Origin: Bacteroidota bacterium
Lineage (GTDB): Bacteria > Bacteroidota > Bacteroidia > Chitinophagales > LD1
Direction of reading: 5' to 3'
NCBI GenBank assembly: GCA_026391075.1
Contig: JAPLES010000006.1
Span: forward strand, 20,173-84,172
DNA length: 64,000 nt
Positions 1 to 9,068 of this stretch are shown here, piece by piece. The first letter of the stretch is position 1. The number at the start of each line of letters is the position of its first letter. Position numbers and translations under genes: made by a program. The notes beneath the pieces are model-generated. The model did not search any database. It saw only the letters and a list, made by a program, of their open reading frames with translations, and was not told the origin of the DNA.

Positions 1-201
1 GTAAAACCCCCAAACTCCCTGTTCCAACTCTTCCGTCAAAGGCGGATAAATGGAACCCTGCTTGCTGGTTTACTTGCCAAAACAAAGTGTAGGCATGGTG
101 GCAGGTTTAAGTAAACCGAACTGTGTGATTTCGTTTGTTTGTGATTTCAATAATAACCACACCGCACCGCTTTTCTCTTCTCTCCAACTCCTTTTCTCCC
201 C

Positions 202-231
202 TTTGCCCGCTGTTAAAAAATTCTAACTTCG
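202..231 (+). promoter_or_regulatory. Bacteroidota-type promoter for the first PPIase gene
   Basis: TTTG at 202-205 and TAACTTCG at 224-231 are separated by 18 bp, matching the Bacteroidota layout TTTG-N17-23-TAnnTTTG. The box is followed by a C-rich start (CGCCCCTCC) seen at other promoters here. The ATG is at 288. Positions 1-201 show no gene or recognisable element. Confidence 0.5.
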
Positions 232-287
232 CCCCTCCTTAAAAAGTGGGTAGTAATATTTGCCGCCCATTAAAAAACAAACCCGGT

Positions 288-2261
288 ATGAAGAAAATTG
301 CAGCTATTTATTCTTTAGTCCTGTTTACCTTTTCAGCATTTGCACAAAACAATAACGACTCGCGCACCCTGTTTACTGCCGGTGGCGATAAAGTAACGGT
401 GAGCGACTTCACTTACGTTTACAACAAAAACAACGTAAACAATCAAGCAGATTACAGCGAAAAAAGTTTGCGCGATTATTTAAATCTGTATGAAAACTTT
501 CGTTTGAAAGTGAAAGAAGCAGAAGCTTTGCACTTAGATACTATCGTAAGTTTGAAGAGTGAGTTAGAAGGATACAGAAAGCAATTAGCCAAGTCTTATT
601 TGACCGACCGTGAAATTTCGGACAAGCTGATTACCGAAGCTTATGAGCGTTCGAAAACAGAAGTAAACGCCAGCCACATTTTGGTTCGTTGCGATGAAAA
701 CGCAAACCCGGCTGATACATTAGTTGCGTTCAAAAAGATAACTGCATTGCGCAAGCGAATTGAAAAAGGCGAGGCATTTGAAAAAGTAGCTAAGGAAAGT
801 TCCGAAGACCCTTCGGCTAAAACCAACGAAGGAAATATTGGATGGTTCACCGTGTTTGGAACTATCTATCCGTTTGAAACGGTGACTTATACTTTGAAGA
901 AAGGTGAATTGAGTCAGCCCGTTCGCACCGAGTTTGGTTACCACCTAGTGAAGTTGAACGACTCGCGCGCTGCCCGCGGACAGATTCATGCCGCGCATTT
1001 GTTGCTGCGTTTTGCTGAAAAATCTACTACACAACAACAGGATTCGGTGAAGAAGAGAATTGATTCGGTATATGCTTTAATCACCAGCGGCAAAGTAAGT
1101 TTTGAAGATGCGGTAAAAAGCAATTCAGATGATAAAGCAACACGCGTAAAAGGCGGAGAGTTGCAGTGGTTTGGTTCGGGCTCTTCTATTCGTATGGTTC
1201 CTGAATTTGAAGATGCGGCTTTCACTTTGCAAAAAGATGGCGACTACACCAAGCCGGTTAAAACGCAATTCGGTTATCACATCATCAAGCGTTTAGAGAA
1301 ACGCGACATTGCTCCGTTCAGCGAAGCAAAAAGCGATTTAAAGAAGAGGGTGGAAAGAGATTCGCGCTCGCAAGTAGCTAAGTCGGTGTTGGTAGAAAGA
1401 ATTAAAAAAGAAAATGGTTTCGTTCAATACCCTGAAGTAAAAACTGCTTTGGCGGCAAAGGTTGACAGTTCGCTTGCTAAAGGAAACTGGAGAGCCGACA
1501 GCACTTTGAAGAACAGTAAAGTGTTGTTTGTGTTGGCAGGGAAAAATTACACACAGGCAGATTTTGTTGATTTTGTAGAGAAGAATTCGAAACAGCGCAA
1601 CGACAAAACGAAAGATGCATTGTTGAACGAATACTACGATGGTTTTGTAAACTCAAAATGTCTGGAGTATGAAGAAGGCACTTTGGAAACCAAGAAACCT
1701 GAATTCAAAAACCTGATGAAGGAATACAAAGACGGAATTCTTTTGTTTGAATTAATGGACAAACAAGTTTGGACAAAAGCAGTGAAAGACACTACAGGTT
1801 TAGAGGCGTTTAGAAAAAACAACGAACAAAAATATATGTGGCAGAATCGCGTGGAAGTAGAAATCTACAACAGCAACGATGAAAAAATTTGTAACGATGC
1901 TTACAAACTGGCGCAGAAGAAAAAAAGTGGCGATGAAATAAAAACTAAGTTGAACAAAGAAGGAACCAAAGCGCACGTTTCAACTATTGATGGCAAATAC
2001 GAAAAAGGTCAGTATGATGTGGTTGACAAAATTGACTGGAAGCCGGGTTTAACCGCTATCAAAAAAATTAACGACAGTAGTTTTCAGTTTATTCTGGTAA
2101 AACAAATTGTAAATCCTGAGCCGAAGAGTTTGAAAGAGGCGAAGGGCTATATCGTTTCAGACTATCAGGAGTATTTGGAAAAAAGTTGGTTAGCAGAATT
2201 GCGAAACAAGTATCCGGTTAGCGTAGATGAAAGTGTTTTCAAATCGCTGATAAAAAAATAA
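288..2261 (+). CDS. PpiC/SurA-type periplasmic peptidylprolyl isomerase (two rotamase domains)
   Basis: A 657-residue exported folding catalyst. The ATG at 288 is preferred over a GTG at 246 because it begins a clean signal peptide (MKKIAAIYSLVLFTFSAFAQ). Two parvulin (PPIC) domains follow at about residues 125-226 and 232-338, each starting with a HILV/HLLL strand and ending in FGYHL/FGYHI, the usual parvulin core and end. The remaining 300 residues are charged and without a recognised domain. It is expected to act in the periplasm on outer-membrane and secreted proteins. It is first in a run of four co-directional envelope genes (288-5231). The two-PPIC plus long C-terminal tail layout is common in Bacteroidota. 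Substrates cannot be told from sequence. Confidence 0.85.
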   Translation: MKKIAAIYSLVLFTFSAFAQNNNDSRTLFTAGGDKVTVSDFTYVYNKNNVNNQADYSEKSLRDYLNLYENFRLKVKEAEALHLDTIVSLKSELEGYRKQLAKSYLTDREISDKLITEAYERSKTEVNASHILVRCDENANPADTLVAFKKITALRKRIEKGEAFEKVAKESSEDPSAKTNEGNIGWFTVFGTIYPFETVTYTLKKGELSQPVRTEFGYHLVKLNDSRAARGQIHAAHLLLRFAEKSTTQQQDSVKKRIDSVYALITSGKVSFEDAVKSNSDDKATRVKGGELQWFGSGSSIRMVPEFEDAAFTLQKDGDYTKPVKTQFGYHIIKRLEKRDIAPFSEAKSDLKKRVERDSRSQVAKSVLVERIKKENGFVQYPEVKTALAAKVDSSLAKGNWRADSTLKNSKVLFVLAGKNYTQADFVDFVEKNSKQRNDKTKDALLNEYYDGFVNSKCLEYEEGTLETKKPEFKNLMKEYKDGILLFELMDKQVWTKAVKDTTGLEAFRKNNEQKYMWQNRVEVEIYNSNDEKICNDAYKLAQKKKSGDEIKTKLNKEGTKAHVSTIDGKYEKGQYDVVDKIDWKPGLTAIKKINDSSFQFILVKQIVNPEPKSLKEAKGYIVSDYQEYLEKSWLAELRNKYPVSVDESVFKSLIKK

Positions 2262-2290
2262 GTAAAGCGGCTGTATAAAAACTGCTTTTT

Positions 2291-2352
2291 ACACAAAGGC
2301 ACAAAGACGCTAACAAAACCAATTGGGTTTTTAGTTCTTTGTGCCTTTGTTT
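2291..2352. repeat. Imperfect inverted repeat of the ACACAAAGGC family
   Basis: The left arm (ACACAAAGGCACAAAGACGC, 2291-2310) pairs with CTTTGTGCCTTTG near 2337-2350. A related palindrome is at 8915-8980. The right arm runs almost to the start codon of the next gene, so it may act as an attenuator or be a dispersed repeat that forms part of the leader. Confidence 0.55.
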
Positions 2353-2356
2353 CTTT

Positions 2357-3238
2357 ATGTTGACTGTCTTTAAAATTATTTTCTTGAGAAACGTCCTCCT
2401 CTTTTTTCTTCTTGCTTCAATTGCTTCCTGCTCTTTTTTTAAAATGAAAGCAACGGTTGATAAAGATGTGATTGCACGGGTGAATGATGAGTATCTGTAT
2501 ATTTCTGATGTGCAGTCGCTCACCAAAGGATTGAAAGGAAAAGACAGCATCGATGTTTTAAAAAGCTATGCTGAAAACTGGGTGCGCAGAAAACTCTTGT
2601 TGAAAAAAGCCATTGAAAATATTTCTGCCGATGATGTGAGTATTTCAAAAAAGATAGAAGACTACCGCGAAGAACTTACTTTGTATGAGTATGAAAAGGC
2701 GCTTATCAATCAGAAACTCGATACGGTTGTTAAAGGCGAGGAATTGAATACCTGGTATGAAAAAATGAAGACTGATTTTCCGTTGGAAGATGATGTTTGT
2801 CTTTTGTTTTTTGTGAAGATTAAAAAAGATGCACCGGGTTTAGCCGATGCTCGCAAATGGATTTTGAAACCGAAAGATGAAGAAGACCAACGGAAACTGG
2901 AAGGGTACTGTAAAGAGTTTGCGGAGAGTTATGTGCTCGACAAAGGCATGTGGTACACCAATGAAAATATTTTAAAGAACTTTCCGCTGAGCGATTACGA
3001 CATTAATGCACTGGCTGCAGCAAAAGAATTTCGTGAATTTAAAACAGAAGATGCTTCCTGGTTTATGCGTGTAGCTGATGTTATGAAAAAAGATTCGCCC
3101 TCGCCTCTTGAATTTGTGCGTGTGCAAATTGTAAAGGCCATGATTGAAAAACGCAGATTGCAATTGGTGGAAAGAGTTTACAACAAGATTGAGCAGGATG
3201 GTATTAAATCAAAATCGTTTGAGATTTTAGTTAAGTAA
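2357..3238 (+). CDS. SurA-N-like lipoprotein without a rotamase domain
   Basis: 293 residues. The ATG at 2357 gives a hydrophobic leader ending in a lipobox (SIASC), so a lipoprotein is predicted; a TTG at 2339 is an alternative start. After the leader, VDKDVIARVNDEYLYISDV and the following helices resemble the N-terminal chaperone region of SurA/PpiC proteins, but no PPIC domain is visible, so it is probably a chaperone without isomerase activity. It lies between two real PPIase genes and ends 1 bp before the next gene, suggesting one transcript. The family is recognised from fold-level similarity and context rather than a diagnostic motif. Confidence 0.6.
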   Translation: MLTVFKIIFLRNVLLFFLLASIASCSFFKMKATVDKDVIARVNDEYLYISDVQSLTKGLKGKDSIDVLKSYAENWVRRKLLLKKAIENISADDVSISKKIEDYREELTLYEYEKALINQKLDTVVKGEELNTWYEKMKTDFPLEDDVCLLFFVKIKKDAPGLADARKWILKPKDEEDQRKLEGYCKEFAESYVLDKGMWYTNENILKNFPLSDYDINALAAAKEFREFKTEDASWFMRVADVMKKDSPSPLEFVRVQIVKAMIEKRRLQLVERVYNKIEQDGIKSKSFEILVK

Positions 3239-3239
3239 A

Positions 3240-3824
3240 ATGAAAAAGTATTGGGCAATTATTTTCGTTCTTCTTTCGTTTTTCGCCAGTGCGCAGGTCG
3301 AAAAGGGAAAATATTTTGTGGGCGGTAGTGCAGACATCAACGTTTCTTTCATTGGCAAAAACAGCGGATTTAACCTTGGTGTTTCTCCAAATTTTGGCGT
3401 GGTGGTGGTTCGTGGTTTTGTGGTAGGTGCACGTTATAGTTTCAATATTTCAAGCGCAAAAAATTTCGACAACAACAAACAGGAATTTGTTACCACCACT
3501 ACTTACAGTTCGGCAATTGGTGCTTTGTTTCGGTATTACCCCGGCAAAAAACAATTGAAAGGGGTTATAGTATTTAACCCTGCTTACCTTACCACCACCA
3601 CCATGCGCAAAAGCAGTGTTTCGGGCACACATGGTTTTGCGCTCTATGGCGCAGCAGGTATTGCTTACTTTGTGAACGACCACATTAGCATTGAAACATT
3701 ATTGTACGCCAATGTTTCGGGCTATAAAAAAGTGTTGCCTACTACCCGCATTGGACTTTCGGTAGGAATATTTGTGTTTTTAGATAAGAAAAAGAAAGAA
3801 GAGGCGTTACCAAAAGCGGAATAA
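3240..3824 (+). CDS. Small outer-membrane beta-barrel-like protein
   Basis: 194 residues with a signal peptide (cleavage near FFASAQ) and an alternating pattern typical of a small 8-strand barrel, with glycine and aromatic residues such as GKYFVGGSADINVSF and VGARYSFNI. It ends in a short Lys/Glu-rich tail, not in an aromatic residue. It starts 1 bp after the SurA-N-like lipoprotein and precedes surA by about 40 bp, so it is probably co-transcribed with the folding genes and may be a client or partner. No specific family was recognised. Confidence 0.65.
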   Translation: MKKYWAIIFVLLSFFASAQVEKGKYFVGGSADINVSFIGKNSGFNLGVSPNFGVVVVRGFVVGARYSFNISSAKNFDNNKQEFVTTTTYSSAIGALFRYYPGKKQLKGVIVFNPAYLTTTTMRKSSVSGTHGFALYGAAGIAYFVNDHISIETLLYANVSGYKKVLPTTRIGLSVGIFVFLDKKKKEEALPKAE

Positions 3825-3866
3825 TAAATTTGAAGTTTAATGATCGAAAAAATTCAAAACCATAAA

Positions 3867-5231
3867 ATGATTGTAAGCCGTAAAATATTCTCAGTAGTCA
3901 TATTCATGTGTGCCGCTCTGTTCATTTCGGCACAAGGCATTCAAATAGATAAAGTGTTGGCGGTAGTGGGCGATAATACCATTCTGCTTTCGGATGTTGA
4001 ATCGCAGTATCAGCAAATGCTGAATCAAAATCAGGGACAGCCTTTGCCCGAAGAAACGCGCTGTACTATTTTCGATAACCTGTTACTGGAACGTTTGTTT
4101 CTTTCGCAAGCATTGCTGGATAGTGTTACTACAAGTCCCGAAGAAGTAGAAGCTGAACTTGACCGAAGAATAAAATATTTCATTTCCATTTTTGGTTCCA
4201 AAGAAAAATTGGAAGAGTACTATGGCAAATCGGTTTTGGAATTGAAAGATGATTTCAAAGACGATATCGAAAAACAATTGTTGGCTGATAAAATGAAGGG
4301 CAAAGCGTTTGCCGGATTGAAAGTAACGCCTGCCGAAGTAAAAGAGTTTTACGACCACATTCCTACCGACAGTGTTCCGTATTTTAACTCTGAATTAGAG
4401 ATTGGGCAAATCATTATGTTTCCGAAAGTGAATCAGTATTCAAAAGAGTATGCCATGAAAAAAATCCAAGATGTACGCGAAAGCATAGTAAAGGGCGGTG
4501 ACTTTTCGGTGCAGGCCATGATTAACTCGCAAGATGATGGCAGCGCTCGCGATGGCGGAAGTTTAGGAATGGTAGAGCGTGGGGAAATGGTGCCAGAATT
4601 TGAATCGGTAATTTTTAAACTTAAGGAAGGCGAAGTGAGTGAAGTGTTTGAAAGTCCATTCGGGTTTCATATTGCTATAGTGGATGAAATTCGTGGTGAA
4701 AAAAGAAAGGCGCGTCACATTTTAGTGAAAGCGCAAACAACCCCCTCTGATTTAACTGCAGTGGCCGACCGCATGGATAGTATTCTTCACGAGCTTCGTG
4801 TTGATTCATTGAGTTGGAGAGAAGCTGCGAATACTTTTTCGGAAGATGAGCAATCAAAAAGTATTGGTGGCTTGATGACGAATCCGAAAACAGGAAACAC
4901 TTATTTTGAAAAACCCGATATTGATGGAACGCTTATTCTTTCGCTGGATAGGTTGAAGGTAGGAGAGTATTCGGACGTGTTGGGCTATAGTACACAAGAC
5001 CGCACCGGTGAAGTAAAAAAAGGTTACCGCATTGTTTGGCTCAAGACCGAAACCAAACCGCATAAGGCAAATTTAGATCAGGATTATTCAAAAATTCAGT
5101 CAGCCGCAAAATCAGAGAAACAACAGAAGGCATTGGAGCAATGGATAAAATTACACCGCTCTAAAAATTTTGTGCGCATTGATGATGCAATGAAACACTG
5201 CGGACAAATAGATAAGTGGTTGGTGAATTAG
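3867..5231 (+). CDS. surA: Periplasmic chaperone/peptidylprolyl isomerase SurA
   Basis: 454 residues from the ATG at 3867, which gives the signal peptide MIVSRKIFSVVIFMCAALFISAQ; an in-frame ATG at 3840 would add nine non-hydrophobic residues. The mature start IDKVLAVVGDNTILLSDVE is the hallmark of SurA. A SurA-N helical domain is followed by a first PPIC domain at about 174-276 (SLGMVERGEMVPEFE, FGFHIAIV) and a second, more divergent one at about 277-390 (ARHILVKA). SurA escorts outer-membrane proteins to the BAM complex. It closes the envelope-folding cluster and is followed by moxR, an order I recall from other Bacteroidota. Confidence 0.85.
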   Translation: MIVSRKIFSVVIFMCAALFISAQGIQIDKVLAVVGDNTILLSDVESQYQQMLNQNQGQPLPEETRCTIFDNLLLERLFLSQALLDSVTTSPEEVEAELDRRIKYFISIFGSKEKLEEYYGKSVLELKDDFKDDIEKQLLADKMKGKAFAGLKVTPAEVKEFYDHIPTDSVPYFNSELEIGQIIMFPKVNQYSKEYAMKKIQDVRESIVKGGDFSVQAMINSQDDGSARDGGSLGMVERGEMVPEFESVIFKLKEGEVSEVFESPFGFHIAIVDEIRGEKRKARHILVKAQTTPSDLTAVADRMDSILHELRVDSLSWREAANTFSEDEQSKSIGGLMTNPKTGNTYFEKPDIDGTLILSLDRLKVGEYSDVLGYSTQDRTGEVKKGYRIVWLKTETKPHKANLDQDYSKIQSAAKSEKQQKALEQWIKLHRSKNFVRIDDAMKHCGQIDKWLVN

Positions 5232-5249
5232 GTTAGTGAAAGAGAGGTT

Positions 5250-5296
5250 GTCATCCTGAGCTTGTCGAAGGATAAGCTTCGACAAGCTCAGCGTGA
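5250..5296. repeat. Perfect-stem palindrome (CTGAGCTTGTCGAAG)
   Basis: Arms of 15 bp (5256-5270 and 5277-5291) are identical inverted copies around a 6-bp loop, and outer GTCA/TGAC bases extend the stem. There is no T-run. This palindrome is a widely dispersed intergenic repeat in bacterial genomes. It may protect or end the surA transcript. Confidence 0.6.
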
Positions 5297-5415
5297 CATA
5301 AGTTTCTTAAACTACCCAATGGATTTTCTTTATTTGATGAACAAGAAAAAATTAATAGCTCATGTATAATTCAGATGTAGAAGGCTTAGATGCATTTGCC
5401 GTAAGGTATAAATAG

Positions 5416-6321
5416 TTGCGTGCCGAAGTGGCTCGTGTAATTGTGGGGCAAGAAGAAGTAGTGAAGAATGTGCTGCTTTCTGTTTTTAGTGATGGACACA
5501 GTTTGCTTATAGGTGTTCCCGGTTTGGCAAAAACGTTGATGGTGCATACTATTTCCGAAGTGCTTGATTTAAGTTTCAATCGCATTCAGTTTACGCCCGA
5601 CTTAATGCCGAGCGATATTATTGGTTCTGAAATTTTGAATGAGAACCGCACCTTTAATTTTAATCGCGGACCAATTTTCGCCAACATTGTTTTGGCCGAT
5701 GAAATAAATCGTACACCACCTAAAACACAATCTGCCTTGCTGGAAGCTATGCAAGAGCGCAGTGTAACAGTGGCAGGAACTCGTCACAAACTTGATTTGC
5801 CATTTTTTGTTTTGGCTACACAAAATCCTATTGAGCAGGAAGGAACTTATCCGCTGCCCGAAGCGCAGCTCGACCGTTTTATGTTTTCTATCAACTTAGA
5901 TTATCCAACTTTTGAAGAGGAAATAAATGTGGTAAAGAGCACTACTTCGGGAGTGAAGGTAAAGCTCAACACCAAGATGACCGCGCAGGAAATCATTTAT
6001 TTTCAGCAGTTGATTCGCAGAATTCCTATTGCTGATAATGTATTGGAATATGCGGTGAAATTGGTAGTGAAGACAAGACCTAATTTGCCATCCTCGCCTA
6101 AGTCGGTAAATAATTATATCATTTGGGGTGCAGGTCCACGGGCTTCGCAATATTTAGTGCTTGGTGCAAAATGTCATGCAGCATCGCTCGGAAAATACTC
6201 GCCCGATATTGAAGATGTAAAAGCGATTGCTCTTCCGGTGCTTCGCCATCGTGTTTTCAAAAACTATAAGGCCGAAGCCGAAGGTTTGGATATTGATACG
6301 ATTGTGAGCGGCTTGTTGTAG
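5416..6321 (+). CDS. MoxR-family AAA+ ATPase, N-terminus interrupted by an in-frame TAG
   Basis: MoxR-type AAA+ ATPase. Counting from the TTG at 5416, it has Walker A GVPGLAKT (33-40), Walker B with ADEINR (94-99), and LPEAQLDRF typical of the family. MoxR proteins act as chaperones in assembly of metal- or membrane-associated complexes. The natural start is most likely the ATG at 5362: it opens 17 codons ending ...FAVRYK that read in frame into LRAEVARVIVGQ, but a TAG sits at 5413-5415 between them. The family normally has a Gln or similar there, and CAG to TAG is a single transition. Either translation restarts at TTG 5416, giving a 301-residue protein with the complete ATPase core, or this is a lesion or sequence error. 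No DUF58 or Bat partner follows. Confidence 0.75.
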   Translation: MRAEVARVIVGQEEVVKNVLLSVFSDGHSLLIGVPGLAKTLMVHTISEVLDLSFNRIQFTPDLMPSDIIGSEILNENRTFNFNRGPIFANIVLADEINRTPPKTQSALLEAMQERSVTVAGTRHKLDLPFFVLATQNPIEQEGTYPLPEAQLDRFMFSINLDYPTFEEEINVVKSTTSGVKVKLNTKMTAQEIIYFQQLIRRIPIADNVLEYAVKLVVKTRPNLPSSPKSVNNYIIWGAGPRASQYLVLGAKCHAASLGKYSPDIEDVKAIALPVLRHRVFKNYKAEAEGLDIDTIVSGLL

Positions 6322-6438
6322 GGTGCATTGCTAGTCCGACTAATTTATAGAAACTTATTGTTCTCTTCGGCAGGAAAAATAAATACCAACACGCTGTGCA
6401 TGGGATATCGGCTAATAAAAAGATTTTAGCAATGCGAT

Positions 6439-7707
6439 ATGAATACAGCGAATTCAGAAAAACATGTGGTGGCAGTTTTTGGCGGAGCTGTAGCGGGCTC
6501 TGAACTGGTGAAACAATTGACTGCGCAAGGAATACACTGTGTGGTATTTGACCAAAACATTTTGCCGCACGGCAAAATAGAAGACGGCTTACCCAAGTGG
6601 CATTCAAAACAGCGCGACTCAGAGGAGAATCATATCAATGAGCGCATGAATCATCCCTTGGTTCATTTTGTTCCGCAATGTAAATTGGGTCGCGATATTT
6701 TTTTTAAAGAAGTAATGAGTTGGAATTTTAGTGCTGTGGTGCTGGCAACAGGAGCATGGAAAGATCGCTCGCTTCCTGTTCCTGAAATTGACGATTACAT
6801 AGGTAAGGGATTATACTACCAAAACCCTTTTGTGTATTGGTATAATCATAAACACGAACCTGCTTTCACTGGAACTCAATTTGAAATTGCAGATAATTCA
6901 ATAGTGATTGGTGGTGGATTAGCTTCGTTGGATGTGGTGAAAATTATAATGATTGAATTGGTAACAGCAAAATTGAAAGAGCGCGGAATGCTTGTTAGCT
7001 TGGTTGAAATGAATCACGGCATCAATAAAATTTTAGCTAAACACAAGTTGACTTTAGAAGAACTAGGTATTGCGGGATGCACGTTGTATTACAGAAGAAG
7101 AGATGAAGATATGCCCCTCTCACATTTGGCGGCAGATACACCCGAACATATTGCTAAAGCAAAAATGACTCGACAAAAAATATTAAACAATTACCAAACT
7201 AAATTTCTATTTCGTTTTGAACCGTGCATGGCACCTGTTGATAAAATAGTGGAGAACGGAAAACTGACAGGAATTATTTTTAGAAGAACCCAAGCCGATG
7301 AAAAAGGATGTGTTGAAATTGCAGGAAGCGAAGTGGTGATAAAATCACCGGTAGTAATTTCTTCCATAGGAAGTCTTCCCGAACACGTGGAAGGAATTTC
7401 TACTTCCAATTCAACGTTTAAAATTGAGGATGAAACTTCGTGCAGAATAAGTGGGTCAGCAAATGTTTTTATTGTGGGAAATGCCGTTACAGGAAAAGGA
7501 AATATTGCCGACTCGTTGCATCATGCTAAACAAATTTCGGCATGGATGCTGCAACATTTTTTTCCAAACCAAACACCTTTGACAGAAGAAAAAATTTCTG
7601 AAATAATAAGAAGAGCAACGCAACTACAAGTTCAAAAAGGATACGATGGCAACTATTTGAATTGGGCAAAACTACATACACCTATAAGATTAGAATCAAT
7701 GGTGTAA
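6439..7707 (+). CDS. FAD-dependent pyridine nucleotide oxidoreductase (ferredoxin-NADP reductase-like)
   Basis: 422 residues. A dinucleotide-binding site lies at the N-terminus (VAVFGGAVAGSE, about 11-22; the first Gly-x-Gly is degenerate) and a second one at about 155-168 (IVIGGGLASLDVVK). ATGAWKDR and, near the end, VFIVGNAVTGKGNIADS are typical of the FAD/NAD-linked two-domain oxidoreductases that include adrenodoxin reductase and the GltD small subunit. It probably moves electrons between NAD(P)H and an iron-sulfur or other carrier. No Fe-S ligands or partner gene are visible nearby, so the physiological acceptor is unknown. It is convergent with kbl, 3 bp apart. Confidence 0.65.
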   Translation: MNTANSEKHVVAVFGGAVAGSELVKQLTAQGIHCVVFDQNILPHGKIEDGLPKWHSKQRDSEENHINERMNHPLVHFVPQCKLGRDIFFKEVMSWNFSAVVLATGAWKDRSLPVPEIDDYIGKGLYYQNPFVYWYNHKHEPAFTGTQFEIADNSIVIGGGLASLDVVKIIMIELVTAKLKERGMLVSLVEMNHGINKILAKHKLTLEELGIAGCTLYYRRRDEDMPLSHLAADTPEHIAKAKMTRQKILNNYQTKFLFRFEPCMAPVDKIVENGKLTGIIFRRTQADEKGCVEIAGSEVVIKSPVVISSIGSLPEHVEGISTSNSTFKIEDETSCRISGSANVFIVGNAVTGKGNIADSLHHAKQISAWMLQHFFPNQTPLTEEKISEIIRRATQLQVQKGYDGNYLNWAKLHTPIRLESMV

Positions 7708-7710
7708 AAA

Positions 7711-8895
7711 CTATTTCAGCACGCCAAGTTCCTTTCCCACCTTCGTAAACGCAGCAATACATTTATCCAAATGTTCGCGTTCATGCGCGGCACTTACCTG
7801 CACACGAATACGCGCCTTACCTTTTGCCACTACCGGAAAAAAGAAACCGATAACGTAAATACCTTCTTCTAAAAGTTTGGCGGCAAAATTTTGTGCAAGA
7901 ACTGCATCGTATAACATAACGGGGGTAATAGGATGTGAGCCCGGCTTAATGTCAAAACCTGCAGCCGTCATTTTTTCGCGAAAATATTTTGTATTGGTTT
8001 CGAGCTTATCGCGCAGTGCAGTGGTTTCACTCAACATATCTAACACGGCAATTGAAGCACCAACAATTGCAGGCATCAATGTGTTGCTGAAAAGATAAGG
8101 TCTCGAACGCTGACGAAGCAGTTCGATAATTTCTTTTTTGCCACTGGTAAAACCTCCGCTCGCTCCGCCCAATGCTTTGCCGAGTGTTCCGGTAATGATG
8201 TCAACTTTTCCGTGCACGCCACAATACTCGGGTGTGCCTCTTCCTGTTTTGCCAATGAAACCCGTAGCGTGACATTCATCTACCATTATCAAGGCGTTGT
8301 ATTTATCAGCTAGCTCCACAATCTTATCGAGTTGTGCAATCGTTCCATCCATGCTAAACACGCCATCGGTAACAATAATGCGTGAACGGTTTTTTTGTGT
8401 AGCAATCAGTTGCGCCTCTAAATCTTCCATGTCGTTATTCTTATAACGCAGTCGCTCTGCTTTGCACAAACGCACGCCATCAATTATAGAAGCATGATTT
8501 AATTCATCGCTGATAACAGCATCTTCTTCATTAAACAAAGGTTCAAACACACCACCGTTAGCATCAAATGCAGCAGCATATAAAATAGTATCTTCTGTTC
8601 CCAGGAATACAGAAATTTTTTGCTCCAGTTCTTTATGAATATCCTGCGTTCCGCAAATAAACCGCACACTACTCATTCCGTAACCGTGCGTGTCCATTGC
8701 CTGCTTGGCAGCTTCTAAAACTTTAGGGTGCGATGAAAGACCGAGATAATTATTGGCACAAAAATTAAGAACGGTTTTATTATTGACCTGAATCTCTCCG
8801 CCTTGAGGCGAGGTGATTATTCTTTCGGTTTTATAAAGCCCGCTGGCTTTAATTTCTTCTACGTCTTTTTGTAAGCGTTGCTGAATAGAATACAT
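7711..8895 (-). CDS. kbl: Glycine C-acetyltransferase (2-amino-3-ketobutyrate CoA ligase)
   Basis: 394 residues, full length for KBL. This PLP enzyme of the alpha-oxoamine synthase family cleaves 2-amino-3-oxobutyrate with CoA to glycine and acetyl-CoA, the second step of threonine degradation. Visible motifs are [10 protein letters not shown], the PLP-stacking and acid region [20 protein letters not shown], and the Schiff-base lysine K240 in [13 protein letters not shown]. No threonine dehydrogenase gene is present in the window. It is transcribed alone from a region containing a palindromic repeat at 8915-8980. The similarity is strong enough to prefer KBL over serine palmitoyltransferase or BioF. 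Confidence 0.92.
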   Translation of the reverse strand: MYSIQQRLQKDVEEIKASGLYKTERIITSPQGGEIQVNNKTVLNFCANNYLGLSSHPKVLEAAKQAMDTHGYGMSSVRFICGTQDIHKELEQKISVFLGTEDTILYAAAFDANGGVFEPLFNEEDAVISDELNHASIIDGVRLCKAERLRYKNNDMEDLEAQLIATQKNRSRIIVTDGVFSMDGTIAQLDKIVELADKYNALIMVDECHATGFIGKTGRGTPEYCGVHGKVDIITGTLGKALGGASGGFTSGKKEIIELLRQRSRPYLFSNTLMPAIVGASIAVLDMLSETTALRDKLETNTKYFREKMTAAGFDIKPGSHPITPVMLYDAVLAQNFAAKLLEEGIYVIGFFFPVVAKGKARIRVQVSAAHEREHLDKCIAAFTKVGKELGVLK

Positions 8896-8914
8896 AGTTG
8901 GTGGTTTATTTATT

Positions 8915-8980
8915 TACACGAAGGCACGAAGACGCAAAGTAATAACTGCAATTTTCTTAGCGTCTTAGCGCCTTTGTGTA
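8915..8980. repeat. Palindromic intergenic repeat, kbl/trhO divergent region
   Basis: Left arm 8915-8939 (TACACGAAGGCACGAAGACG...) and right arm 8956-8980 (...GCGTCTTAGCGCCTTTGTGTA) are near-perfect inverted copies around a 16-bp loop. It is the same family as 2291-2352. It lies between divergent promoters. Confidence 0.6.
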
Positions 8981-9031
8981 AGTTGCATTTGTATTTCAAA
9001 AATAGATTTTCTGCTTGCATGATGCACATCA

Positions 9032-9061
9032 TTTACAAAATGCGCCAATGAATTATCTTCG
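9032..9061 (+). promoter_or_regulatory. Promoter of trhO with very short leader
   Basis: TATCTTCG at 9054-9061 is preceded at 18 bp by TTTA (9032-9035), a near match to TTTG. The ATG chosen for trhO is at 9069, only 7 bp past the box, so the mRNA would have almost no leader. The -33 box overlaps a 19-bp sequence that recurs exactly at 21084-21102. Confidence 0.5.
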
Positions 9062-9068
9062 CCCCTTT

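Noticed and set aside
1-201. Possible end of an upstream gene
   Set aside because: No frame of useful length or recognisable motif was seen on either strand; treated as featureless.
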